The notes beneath the pieces are model-generated. The model was not told the origin of the DNA, searched no databases, and saw only the letters and a program-made list of their open reading frames with translations. Of a stretch of 14,059 bases of DNA, positions 1 through 6,208 are shown in pieces (position 1 is the stretch's first letter; each line of letters begins with the position of its first letter). The DNA lies in contig DASZZY010000159.1 of NCBI GenBank assembly GCA_036260395.1, positions 1-14,059 of the forward strand. The letters are read 5' to 3'. A program made the position numbers and the translations under genes. This DNA comes from DASZZY01 sp036260395. GTDB taxonomy: Bacteria > Actinomycetota > UBA4738 > CALAEC01.

Positions 1-414
1 CACGGCGGTCGCCGTGGCCAGCACGCCCAGGACCGCGGTCTGGAGGCGGGCGAACGCGCGGTACGGGCCGGCGACCTGGAGGATCGGCTCCTCGGGGTAG
101 AACACGCTTCCCTCGGGCAGCGCCAGGACCTCGACGTCGCACTCCTCCAGGAGGGCCAGGGCCTCCTCGACGCCACCGAGGACGGACCAGGGGCGACCCG
201 GCGGGAACCGCGGCGCCCGGACCTCGGCCCCCACGTCGGGGTTCGCGCCGCGCGCCTCGAGGACCTCCAGCGTGCGCAGGACGTCGGCGTCCGCGACCCG
301 CCCGTGAAGGATCTCCTCCGGCGTGGAGGCGTGGAACGGTCGAGCGATGGCCGGCTCCTTCGCGTCCCGGCGGTTCAGGTTGGCCTCTCGGGCGGCGGGA
401 CCTGGCCGGCGCAT
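1..414 (-). CDS. pncB: Nicotinate phosphoribosyltransferase-like protein, N-terminal part (cut by window edge)
   Basis: Nicotinate phosphoribosyltransferase joins nicotinate and PRPP to make nicotinate mononucleotide in NAD salvage, in the cytoplasm. I translated 138 codons from ATG 414-412; the frame is still open at base 1, so the C-terminal PRPP-binding part is missing. Residues from about 25 onward (RPFHASTPEEILHGRVAD, then LRTLEVLEARGANPDV, then LALPEGSVFYPEEPILQVAG) match the N-terminal domain of the archaeal/actinobacterial type of this enzyme, such as that of Thermoplasma. The family's conserved DVYF is here DADV, so the aromatic residue is absent. The first ~24 residues go beyond the usual N-terminus. 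An AAGGAG at 360-355 lies six bases before an ATC codon near the family's usual start, but no standard start codon is there, so I keep ATG 414. A good promoter lies upstream. Family assignment is fairly sure; activity is not. Confidence 0.75.
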   Translation of the reverse strand, partial: MRRPGPAAREANLNRRDAKEPAIARPFHASTPEEILHGRVADADVLRTLEVLEARGANPDVGAEVRAPRFPPGRPWSVLGGVEEALALLEECDVEVLALPEGSVFYPEEPILQVAGPYRAFARLQTAVLGVLATATAV

Positions 415-451
415 CGCACCGCCCCGGGGCTCGCCGTCACGAGGTCGCGCG

Positions 452-481
452 AGCGTACTGAAAACGCCACGGCGCTGACAA
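452..481 (-). promoter_or_regulatory. Predicted promoter of the nicotinate phosphoribosyltransferase-like gene
   Basis: On the minus strand, TTGTCA (481-476, five of six matches to the -35 consensus) is followed by an 18-base spacer and TACGCT (457-452, TANNNT). Transcription would start near 445, giving a leader of about 30 bases before ATG 414. No good Shine-Dalgarno precedes that ATG. The box sits in the 72-base gap after the fused pyrophosphorylase gene, so this gene probably has its own transcript. Confidence 0.5.
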
Positions 482-486
482 TCCCC

Positions 487-2979
487 TCACTCCCGCAGGT
501 CCTCGACGAGATCGGCGAACTCCGCTGCCAGCGCCTGGGCCTCCTCCGGTCCGTCCCCCTCCGCCCACACCCGAACCACGGGCTCCTGCGGATGCGGGAC
601 CACCAGCGCCCAGTCCCGCCCGCGGAAGGTCTTCACACCGTCGATGGTGATGGTCCGCTCGCCGTTCACCCGCTCCACGAGCCGGCGCATCACGGTCCCC
701 TTCGCCTCCCAGGGCGTGGCCACGTCGATCCGCGACACGTGGCTCTGGGGGAGTCGGTCCACGACCTCCTCCAGTGTCGTGTCGGTGACGGCCAGGAGCT
801 CCAGGATCTTGACCAGCGTCATCACGGCGTCGTACGCGGGCAGGAACGGGACGTACGCGTATCCACCGCCCTCGGCCCCGGCGAGGACCGCGCCCTCCTC
901 CTCGGCGACCGCGCACAGCGCCGCCGCGGAGATCGGCGTCCAGACCACCCGGCCGCCTCTGGCCTCGACGATGTCTTGCACCACCCGCGACGTCGGCACG
1001 GGCACCGCGACGGTCGGCGTCGTGGTCACGGCCGTGACGAGGTCGACGTAGGCCAGCAGCGCCTGGTCGAGGCCGAGGATCCGGCCGCGTCCGTCGAGCA
1101 GGCGGATCCGCTCCCCGGTCGAGTCGATGACCGCACCGAGGTCGGCGCCGCTGCTCCTGACCAGCGACGCGACCTCCTCGAGGTGCCGCTCGGCCTCCTC
1201 CGGCGTGCTGACGGCCCGGTCCTCGTCGAGGACCCCCCTGGCCGCGAACGTCTCGACGCCGAGCCGCCCGAGCACCACGGGAGCCGTCAGCGTGGCGGCG
1301 CCGTAGGAGTAGTCGACGACGAGCTTGGGATGAGCCCCCCGGATCGCGTCCTCGGACGTGGCGTCGAGGAGGCCGCGGAGATAGTACTCGCGGCCCCGGG
1401 GCGGGAACGTCAGCTCCCCGATCTCGTGGTGGAACGCGCGGCGGAGGTCGTCCCGGTAGAACGCCCGCTCGATCTTCCGCTGGTCGGCCGAGTCGATGTC
1501 GATCCCCCGGTGATCGAAGAACGCGATCTCCACCGATTGCGGGTCGAAGGGCGCCGTCCGGACCACGATCCCGCCCTGCGCGCGCGTCGAGCGGGCGTAG
1601 AACCGGGTGACGGGCGCGGGCACCAGCTCGAGGTCGTGGCAGTCGACGCCCCCGGCGTTGAACCCCGCCACCATCGCGCGCTTGATGATGCGGGCGGTCC
1701 TGGTCGGATCGCGGCTGGCGGTGACGACCGACTTCTTGGCCAGCGTGCCGCCGAAGGCCAGGGCCAGCCGCAGCCCCATCTCCGGGGTCACGTCGATGTT
1801 GACCAGGCCAGCGACCCCCCGGTCCCCGAACAGGCCGCGCGCACCGCGCGTCTCCCACACGATGCTCTGGCGGACGAGGGCCCCGTGTTCGACCGTCTTG
1901 AACGGATAGACCTTGACGCCGGGGCTGAGGACGGCTCCCTCGCCGACGTAGCACTCGTCGGAGACCACGACGCCCTCCTCCAGGCGGGCCCCGTGCTTGA
2001 TGTCGGTGTTCTTGCCGACCACGCAGCCGCGCAGCGCGGCCGACGGGCCGACGTAGGCGTTGTCGTGGACGATAGCCCGGTGCAGGAACGCCCCGGACTT
2101 CACGACGACCCCCCGCCCCAGCACGGTGTGGTCCCGGATGACCACCCCGGCCTCGACCCTCGAGTTATCCCCGACGTAGGCAGGACCCTCGACCTTCGCC
2201 TCAGGGTCAACCTCGGCGCCCTCGCCGAGCCACACGCCGTCCCTGACCTGGAACCCGGCGGGCTCGAGCTTCACCTTGCGGTCCAGGATGTCGCGGTGGA
2301 CCGCCAGGTACGCGTCGAGGTTCCCGACGTCCTCCCAGTAGCCCTCGGCGATGAAGCCGTAGAGCGGCAGCCCCTTGTCCAGCAGGCGGGGGAACACGTC
2401 CTTGGCGAAGTCGAACTCCTCGGCGGCCGGGATGTGGCCGAGGACCTCGGGCTCCAGGATGTAGATCCCGGTGTTGACGGTGTCGCTGAACACCTCTCCC
2501 CAGCCGGGCTTCTCGAGGAACCGCTCGACCCGGCCGTCGTCGTCGGTGATCACGATGCCGAACTCCAGCGGGTTCTCCTCCCGCTTCAGCACCACGGTGG
2601 CCGTCGATCCCCGCTGGCGGTGGAACTCCACCGCGGCGGCGAGGTCGATGTCGGTCACCGCGTCGCCCGAGATCACCAGGAACGTGTCGTCGAGCAGCGG
2701 CTCGGCGTTCTTCACGCTGCCGGCCGTGCCGAGCGGCTCGTTCTCGGTGGCATAGGTGAGGGAGACCCCGAGGTCCGAGCCGTCGCCGAAGTAGTTCCGG
2801 ATGACGCTGGCCAGGAACTGCACGGTGGCCACGACCTCCGTGAAGCCCTGGTCGCGCACCAGCCGCAGGATGTGCTCCATCATCGGTCGCCCGACGATGG
2901 GCAGCATGGGCTTGGGCTGGTTGCTCGTCAGGGGACGCAGGCGCGTGCCCTGTCCTCCCGCCATGACGACGGCCTTCAC
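487..2979 (-). CDS. Sugar-1-phosphate nucleotidyltransferase fused to a degenerate phosphohexomutase domain (mannose-1-phosphate guanylyltransferase type)
   Basis: This 830-residue protein has three parts. Residues 1-235 are a nucleotidyltransferase that makes an NDP-sugar from NTP and sugar-1-phosphate: GGQGTRLRPLT at 8-18, PKPMLP at 22-27, GDAVTD at 105-110, EKP at 156-158. Residues about 245-370 are hexapeptide repeats of a left-handed beta helix. Residues about 380-830 follow the phosphogluco/phosphomannomutase fold. In the mutase part the catalytic serine loop (usually TASHNP) reads RTAPFDPQ (474-481) and the metal loop (usually DGDxDR) reads DSTGERI (619-625), so mutase activity is unlikely. 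The substrate-loop region (703-719) and a trace of the phosphate loop (795-806) remain. Such ~830-residue fusions are usually annotated mannose-1-phosphate guanylyltransferase; the true sugar is not visible. The start is GTG 2979, six bases after a TATGAT box, so the mRNA is probably leaderless. A role in cell-envelope polysaccharide supply is inferred. Confidence 0.9.
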   Translation of the reverse strand: MKAVVMAGGQGTRLRPLTSNQPKPMLPIVGRPMMEHILRLVRDQGFTEVVATVQFLASVIRNYFGDGSDLGVSLTYATENEPLGTAGSVKNAEPLLDDTFLVISGDAVTDIDLAAAVEFHRQRGSTATVVLKREENPLEFGIVITDDDGRVERFLEKPGWGEVFSDTVNTGIYILEPEVLGHIPAAEEFDFAKDVFPRLLDKGLPLYGFIAEGYWEDVGNLDAYLAVHRDILDRKVKLEPAGFQVRDGVWLGEGAEVDPEAKVEGPAYVGDNSRVEAGVVIRDHTVLGRGVVVKSGAFLHRAIVHDNAYVGPSAALRGCVVGKNTDIKHGARLEEGVVVSDECYVGEGAVLSPGVKVYPFKTVEHGALVRQSIVWETRGARGLFGDRGVAGLVNIDVTPEMGLRLALAFGGTLAKKSVVTASRDPTRTARIIKRAMVAGFNAGGVDCHDLELVPAPVTRFYARSTRAQGGIVVRTAPFDPQSVEIAFFDHRGIDIDSADQRKIERAFYRDDLRRAFHHEIGELTFPPRGREYYLRGLLDATSEDAIRGAHPKLVVDYSYGAATLTAPVVLGRLGVETFAARGVLDEDRAVSTPEEAERHLEEVASLVRSSGADLGAVIDSTGERIRLLDGRGRILGLDQALLAYVDLVTAVTTTPTVAVPVPTSRVVQDIVEARGGRVVWTPISAAALCAVAEEEGAVLAGAEGGGYAYVPFLPAYDAVMTLVKILELLAVTDTTLEEVVDRLPQSHVSRIDVATPWEAKGTVMRRLVERVNGERTITIDGVKTFRGRDWALVVPHPQEPVVRVWAEGDGPEEAQALAAEFADLVEDLRE

Positions 2980-2991
2980 GCGGCCATCATA
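2977..2991 (-). promoter_or_regulatory. Leaderless promoter (-10 box) of the fused nucleotidyltransferase gene
   Basis: Minus-strand TATGAT (2991-2986) is followed by exactly six bases and GTG (2979-2977), the spacing expected when transcription begins at the start codon. No Shine-Dalgarno is present. No clear -35 is seen; the expected region overlaps the palindrome at 3004-3016. Confidence 0.55.
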
Positions 2992-3003
2992 CGTTCCGGC
3001 GCT

Positions 3004-3016
3004 CGAAGGCCCTTCG
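3004..3016. repeat. 13-base palindrome in the -35 region of the fused nucleotidyltransferase gene
   Basis: CGAAGG-C-CCTTCG is a perfect six-base inverted repeat about one base around the centre. It lies 13-25 bases upstream of the TATGAT box, where a regulator could act, and between the end of the phosphatidyltransferase gene (3029) and this promoter. Chance palindromes of this size are not rare in GC-rich DNA. Confidence 0.35.
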
Positions 3017-3028
3017 CGATCGACGCGC

Positions 3029-3667
3029 CTACCGCTCGGGCGATGCGGTCGCTCCCGACTCGGAGCGGCGAGCGCGGAGCGCCTCGCGGAGGTCGCGGGC
3101 GTAGGCGGCGCCCGCCGCGTAGTACTCGATCGTCCCCACCGGGAACCAGACCCATCCCAGGACGACCAGGAGGTCGTCCAGCGGGAGCCCGGCGTTGCCC
3201 CAGGCGATCATCGGGATGCCCCACATCAGCGTGAACGTCGCGTACTTGCCGATCGTCCGGACGTCGATGCGGATGCCGTGCCGGAACAGGAAGTAAGCCC
3301 CGGCCACGAGGATCGCCGCATCGCGGCCGAGGACGACGCCCGCCGCCCACCACGGGAACAGGTCCAGCGCCGCGAGCGTGACGAGCGCGGCGCCCAGGGC
3401 CAGCCGGTCGGCGACCGGATCCAGCAGCTTCCCCAGCTCGGTCACCTGCCCGGTCCGCCGGGCGATGATGCCGTCGACCCAGTCGGTCGCGACGACGGCG
3501 GCCATGAGCAGGAACCCCGCCAGGCGGGTGCCCTCGCCGATGAGCAGCGCGACGAAGACAGGGATCAGCAGGATGCGGATCGCCGAGAGCAGGTTCGGCA
3601 CCGTCGCCACGCGGCGCGACGCGCTGACCGCTCCGGCACTCCCGCGCTCGGCCGGCTCCTGTCCCAC
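3029..3667 (-). CDS. CDP-alcohol phosphatidyltransferase (PgsA-like)
   Basis: This is an integral membrane enzyme that transfers a phosphatidyl group from CDP-diacylglycerol to an alcohol such as glycerol-3-phosphate in phospholipid synthesis. With GTG 3667 as start the protein has 212 residues, normal for the family. The full signature D-G-x2-A-R-x8-G-x3-D-x3-D is present (D65, G66, A69, R70, G79, D83, D87), with the extra D62 also seen. PNLLSAIRILLIPVF at 24-38 matches the first membrane helix of PgsA-type proteins, and several further hydrophobic helices follow. The frame is open up to ATG 3811, but that extension would run through the terminator at 3711-3755. GTG 3667 is preceded at six bases by TACGGT, so I chose it as a leaderless start. 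The alcohol substrate cannot be read from the sequence; phosphatidylglycerophosphate synthase is most likely, cardiolipin or inositol-type transfer is possible. Confidence 0.88.
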   Translation of the reverse strand: MGQEPAERGSAGAVSASRRVATVPNLLSAIRILLIPVFVALLIGEGTRLAGFLLMAAVVATDWVDGIIARRTGQVTELGKLLDPVADRLALGAALVTLAALDLFPWWAAGVVLGRDAAILVAGAYFLFRHGIRIDVRTIGKYATFTLMWGIPMIAWGNAGLPLDDLLVVLGWVWFPVGTIEYYAAGAAYARDLREALRARRSESGATASPER

Positions 3668-3703
3668 GGGCGAACCGTACCCGCCGCGGAGGCGGACCAC
3701 CAA
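3665..3703 (-). promoter_or_regulatory. Leaderless promoter of the CDP-alcohol phosphatidyltransferase gene
   Basis: On the minus strand, TTGGTG (3703-3698) is followed by 18 bases, TACGGT (3679-3674), six bases, then GTG (3667-3665). The position just after the upstream terminator, with no Shine-Dalgarno, supports a start of transcription at the GTG. Confidence 0.5.
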
Positions 3704-3710
3704 CGCGCCG

Positions 3711-3754
3711 GGAAAAAGCGGAACCGCCAGAGCCCGAAGGCTCCAGCGGTTCCG
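3711..3754 (-). terminator. Rho-independent terminator with UUCG loop
   Basis: On the minus strand the hairpin reads GGAACCGC, TG, GAGCC, loop TTCG, GGCTC, TG, GCGGTTCC (3753-3720), then GC and TTTTT (3717-3713). Both stems are perfect, split by a symmetric TG/TG internal loop, and the loop is the very stable C(UUCG)G tetraloop. It lies about 75 bases after the stop of the DUF8129-like gene, which it would terminate. It also argues against starting the phosphatidyltransferase upstream of it. Confidence 0.85.
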
Positions 3755-3829
3755 TGCGCATGGTCGCTCACCGCGGGCGTCCGCGCAACCCGCAGGAGCC
3801 GTTCTTGTCACTCTTTTTGGCGGCCGGGG

Positions 3830-4452
3830 CTAGGCCGCCAGCAGCGACTCGACCCGCTCGAGGATCGTCTTCCGCGCCTGCCCGCGGCTCTCGTAGTCGC
3901 GAACGGTCCGGAGCTCCTTCTCGGTCAGCGAGGGGAGCTGGTCGGCGATCTCCTCCGCCGTCATGCGGTCGTAGCCGTCGATGGGCAGGTCGACGAGCCT
4001 GGACTCGATGGCCTGGCGGACCGAGGCTCGGTCCTGGTTCGCCCGCTCGTAGGCCTGGACCAGGCGGAGCTCGTCCTGCGTCAGCTTCGGCAGCTGGGCG
4101 ATCACCTTCTGCGCTGTCAGCTGCGGGTAGCCCTTGATCGGAGCTCGTCCTCCGCCGGCGGGACGCCGGCGCGGGCGCCGGTCACCCGCACGGCGGTCAT
4201 CGTGCGGTCCCGGGCCTCCTCGCGAGCCTGCTCTGCCCCTTCCTTGGCGCGCTTGACGTTCGTCTGCGTGCGGTCCATCGCCGCCCCGAGGCCGTCCCGG
4301 CCGCGGCCGACGAGCGAGCGGTAGGTCTGCGACAGCTGGTGGCGACTCATGAGCGTGTCGCGCGCCTTCAGCGCGGCGCCGACGGGCAGATATACGCCGA
4401 GCTCCAGCGCCGCCGAGCCGATCTTCTTGAACGTCGTACCGGATGTGGCCAT
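3830..4452 (-). pseudogene. DUF8129-type tandem-repeat protein, interrupted by a single-base frameshift
   Basis: Two frames on the minus strand make up one gene. The first runs from ATG 4452 (preceded by a strong GAGGAGGG) to near 4141. It encodes a basic, helical N-terminal part of about 104 residues with a hydrophobic stretch (GSAALELGVYLPVGAAL, 12-28), then charged, coiled-coil-like sequence. The second frame continues to TAG at 3830 and holds two tandem copies of a ~48-residue repeat: PIKGYPQLTAQKVIAQL... and PIDGYDRMTAEEIADQL..., each going on to (K/E)LRxVxxYE. This repeat resembles the actinobacterial DUF8129 domain. Adding one C in the CC at 4141-4140 restores ...AEDEL-PIKGY... and an intact protein of 207 residues. 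The loss may be a sequencing error or a recent mutation; the rest shows no decay. Function unknown. A good terminator follows. Confidence 0.75.
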
Positions 4453-4492
4453 GTTCGTATCCCTCCTCGTGCTCCAACGGGACAGGCTGCAT

Positions 4493-4510
4493 CCGTAGCA
4501 CTCGCTACGG
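4493..4510. repeat. Perfect 7-base inverted repeat between divergent genes
   Basis: CCGTAGC-ACTC-GCTACGG is a perfect stem of seven with a four-base loop. It lies 41-58 bases upstream of the DUF8129-type gene start and about 95 bases upstream of the nucleotidyltransferase start. There is no T-run on either side, so it looks more like an operator or leader hairpin than a terminator. Confidence 0.55.
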
Positions 4511-4563
4511 GACTTCCGTCTACCTACCCACGGGTCGGTGGATCCATTCACGAACCGGCGTTT

Positions 4564-4579
4564 GGGCCGCTCACGGCCC
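4564..4579. repeat. Perfect 6-base inverted repeat before the nucleotidyltransferase gene
   Basis: GGGCCG-CTCA-CGGCCC has a stem of six and a loop of four, ending 25 bases before ATG 4605. It is the second hairpin in this 152-base divergent gap. It could be an operator or leader structure; no T-run follows. Confidence 0.45.
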
Positions 4580-4604
4580 GGATACAGCAAGCCGGAGATC
4601 CGGG

Positions 4605-5210
4605 ATGGGCGATCGGACGCTGTTGACGGTGCTGGACCAGTCGCTGGATGCCATGCGGCGCTCGGGCGTCCCGCACGGGCTCATCGGTGGCATCGCATCG
4701 GTCGTCCTCGGGCGCGCGCGGTGGACCCGGAGCCATGAGGACATCGACTTCTTCGTGCGGCACGAGGACGCCGAGGTCGCCCTGGAGGTCCTGTCAACGG
4801 CGGGCTTCGAGACCGAGGAGCACAACCCCCAGTGGATCTTCAAGGCCACCAAGGACGGCGTCCTGGTCGACGTCATCTTCCGCTCCACCGGCGATATCTA
4901 CATGGATGACGAGATGATCGAACGGATCCGCGAGGAGGAGTTCCGCGACCGCGTCGTCCCGCTGATCTCCCCGGAGGACCTCCTGGTGATGAAGGCGCTG
5001 GCCCATGACGAGGAGACGTTCACCTACTGGCACGACGCGCTGGGCCTCGTCGCCCGCGACGACCTGGACTGGAAGTACGTGGTCCGCCGGGCCCGGCGAC
5101 ACGGCCCGCGGCGGATCCTCTCGCTGCTCCTGTACGCCGGCTCGGTCGACCTCGTGGTGCCGGCCGACGTCATCGACGACCTGTACCGGACGGTGCGTGC
5201 GGCCACCTGA
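4605..5210 (+). CDS. MNT-type nucleotidyltransferase-fold protein
   Basis: This 201-residue protein belongs to the DNA polymerase beta-like nucleotidyltransferase superfamily. The hallmarks are a GG pair (28-29), a two-aspartate motif EDID (D46, D48) and a third acidic residue in VLVDV (D89), which together would bind metal and NTP. KALAH at 130-134 begins the helical C-terminal half. The fold resembles families such as DUF2204 or the AbiEii-like group, but I cannot fix which. ATG 4605 was chosen because GGAG (4594-4597) sits seven bases before it and the family motif begins soon after; the frame is open further upstream without family similarity. No HEPN or AbiEi-like partner is adjacent: the neighbours are the divergent DUF8129-type gene and a YbaK gene downstream, so a two-gene toxin-antitoxin unit is not supported. 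Target unknown. Confidence 0.8.
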   Translation: MGDRTLLTVLDQSLDAMRRSGVPHGLIGGIASVVLGRARWTRSHEDIDFFVRHEDAEVALEVLSTAGFETEEHNPQWIFKATKDGVLVDVIFRSTGDIYMDDEMIERIREEEFRDRVVPLISPEDLLVMKALAHDEETFTYWHDALGLVARDDLDWKYVVRRARRHGPRRILSLLLYAGSVDLVVPADVIDDLYRTVRAAT

Positions 5211-5253
5211 GTCGGGGACGGTCCGGCGGCGCCGCGAGCCGCCCACGAGCCGC

Positions 5254-5268
5254 TAGCCTGACGCGATG
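5254..5268 (+). promoter_or_regulatory. Leaderless promoter (-10 box) of the YbaK-family gene
   Basis: TAGCCT (5254-5259), six bases, then ATG (5266-5268). No Shine-Dalgarno is present. No -35 of quality is visible. The spacing matches the other leaderless starts in this window. Confidence 0.5.
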
Positions 5269-5748
5269 CCAGCCGATACGCCCGCCCTTCGGAGCCTGGA
5301 GGGCTCGGGACTGCGCTTCGACGTCGTTCGGACGGAGCGGCCCAGCAGCGTCGAGGAGAGCGCCGCGCTGCAGGGCATCCCGGTCGGAGCGCTCCTGCGG
5401 ACGATCGTGGTTCGCCGCGCGAGCGACGACTACGTCTTCGTGCTGGTCCCGGGGGGCCGCCAGATCGACTGGCCGAAGCTCCGCGCCCACCTGGGCGTGA
5501 GCCGCCTGTCGCTGCCGGACGAGGCCGAGGCCAAGGGGGCCACGGGCTACGAGCGCGGGGCGATCACGCCGTTCGGGTCAACGACGCCCTGGCCGGTGAT
5601 CGTCGATGGGACCGTCGCCGTCCTCGACCAGGTGGCGATCGGTGGCGGGAGCCGGGGCGTGAACCTCCATCTGTCGGCCCGGGACCTCGTGGCGCACCTG
5701 CGGGCCGACGTCGCGGACGTCTCGAGCCCCGCCGCCCCCCGTCGCTAG
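5266..5748 (+). CDS. YbaK/EbsC-family aminoacyl-tRNA deacylase
   Basis: Proteins of this family hydrolyse mischarged tRNA (for example Cys- or Ala-tRNA-Pro) as free-standing editing factors in the cytoplasm. The 160-residue length fits. Family landmarks are RTIVVRRASDDYVFVLVPG (45-63), IDWPKLRAHLG (67-77), TGYERGAITPFG (93-104, the conserved GxxxGxxxPFG loop) and an IGGGSRGVNL segment near 125-134. The lysine usually found where residue 45 lies (KTL in YbaK) is arginine here (RTI). This could mean altered catalysis or a variant subfamily; the rest of the active-site loop is intact. The gene stands alone, converging on the cupin gene 29 bases away without an obvious terminator. The substrate cannot be read from the sequence. 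Confidence 0.88.
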   Translation: MPADTPALRSLEGSGLRFDVVRTERPSSVEESAALQGIPVGALLRTIVVRRASDDYVFVLVPGGRQIDWPKLRAHLGVSRLSLPDEAEAKGATGYERGAITPFGSTTPWPVIVDGTVAVLDQVAIGGGSRGVNLHLSARDLVAHLRADVADVSSPAAPRR

Positions 5749-5777
5749 CGCCGACGGTTGCGGGCGGAGTGGCTCGA

Positions 5778-6149
5778 TCACCCGCCGGGGCGCTCGGAGT
5801 GCCCCAAGCCCTCGCCCCAGTCGATCACGATGCACGGCTCGTCACCGACCACGGACGCCAGGTGGCCGGGCTCGATGTCGAGGTAGGTGCCGGGACCGGC
5901 CTCGACGGATCCGCCGCCCACGACGTCGTACCGGATCCGGCCGGCGACCACGTACTCGCGGTGATGCAGCGGGCAGCTCTCGAGCCCACCGGTCATCGGC
6001 TGGATGTGCTCGATCCAGCTCCATCCCGGCTGGAGGATCGAGCGGACGACGGTCACGTCGTCGATCGTCACGATCTCCGCCCGTCCCTTGTCGCCGAGCT
6101 CCTCGACCTCGTCCGGCTGGTCGAACCGCTTCAGTTCGATGGATCCCAT
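5778..6149 (-). CDS. Small cupin-domain protein
   Basis: A 123-residue single-domain cupin. The core runs from LQPGWSWIEHI (39-49) through SCPLHHREYVVAGRIRYDV (58-76) to GPGTYLDIEPGHLASVVGDE (85-104) and ends in CIVIDW. Motif 1 has a double histidine and a glutamate (H62, H63, E65) and motif 2 has PGH (94-96), so a metal site is possible though the first motif differs from the classic HxH. Similar small cupins with a cysteine before a double histidine are common in actinobacteria and uncharacterised. ATG 6149 is preceded by a strong GGAGGGGGGAG. The 59-base gap after the membrane-protein operon holds a possible TACGGT -10 box (6182-6177), so it may be transcribed alone or with that operon. 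Ligand and function unknown. Confidence 0.85.
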   Translation of the reverse strand: MGSIELKRFDQPDEVEELGDKGRAEIVTIDDVTVVRSILQPGWSWIEHIQPMTGGLESCPLHHREYVVAGRIRYDVVGGGSVEAGPGTYLDIEPGHLASVVGDEPCIVIDWGEGLGHSERPGG

Positions 6150-6208
6150 CGGCTCCCCCCTCCGCTCGCCGGACCGACCGTAGCCCATCCGGCGAGCCGG
6201 CGGGTCGC

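Noticed and set aside
458..475. Possible terminator after the fused nucleotidyltransferase (CGCC-GT-GGCG then TTTT on the minus strand)
   Set aside because: The stem is only four pairs with a two-base loop, and the bases are better explained as the spacer of the next promoter.
437..1954. 505-residue minus-strand frame overlapping the fused gene
   Set aside because: A shifted frame of a clearly real gene; arginine/glycine-rich with no domain.
304..3234. Very long plus-strand open frame opposite the fused nucleotidyltransferase
   Set aside because: Its translation is Arg/Pro/Gly/Asp-rich with no family similarity; long antisense frames are expected opposite GC-rich genes.
3819..3839. GGCGGCC...GGCCGCC hairpin around the stop of the DUF8129-type gene
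   Set aside because: On the coding strand it is followed by A, not T; the terminator at 3711-3754 is far better.
4605..5210. Toxin-antitoxin pair involving the nucleotidyltransferase
   Set aside because: No HEPN, AbiEi-like or other partner lies next to it on the same strand.
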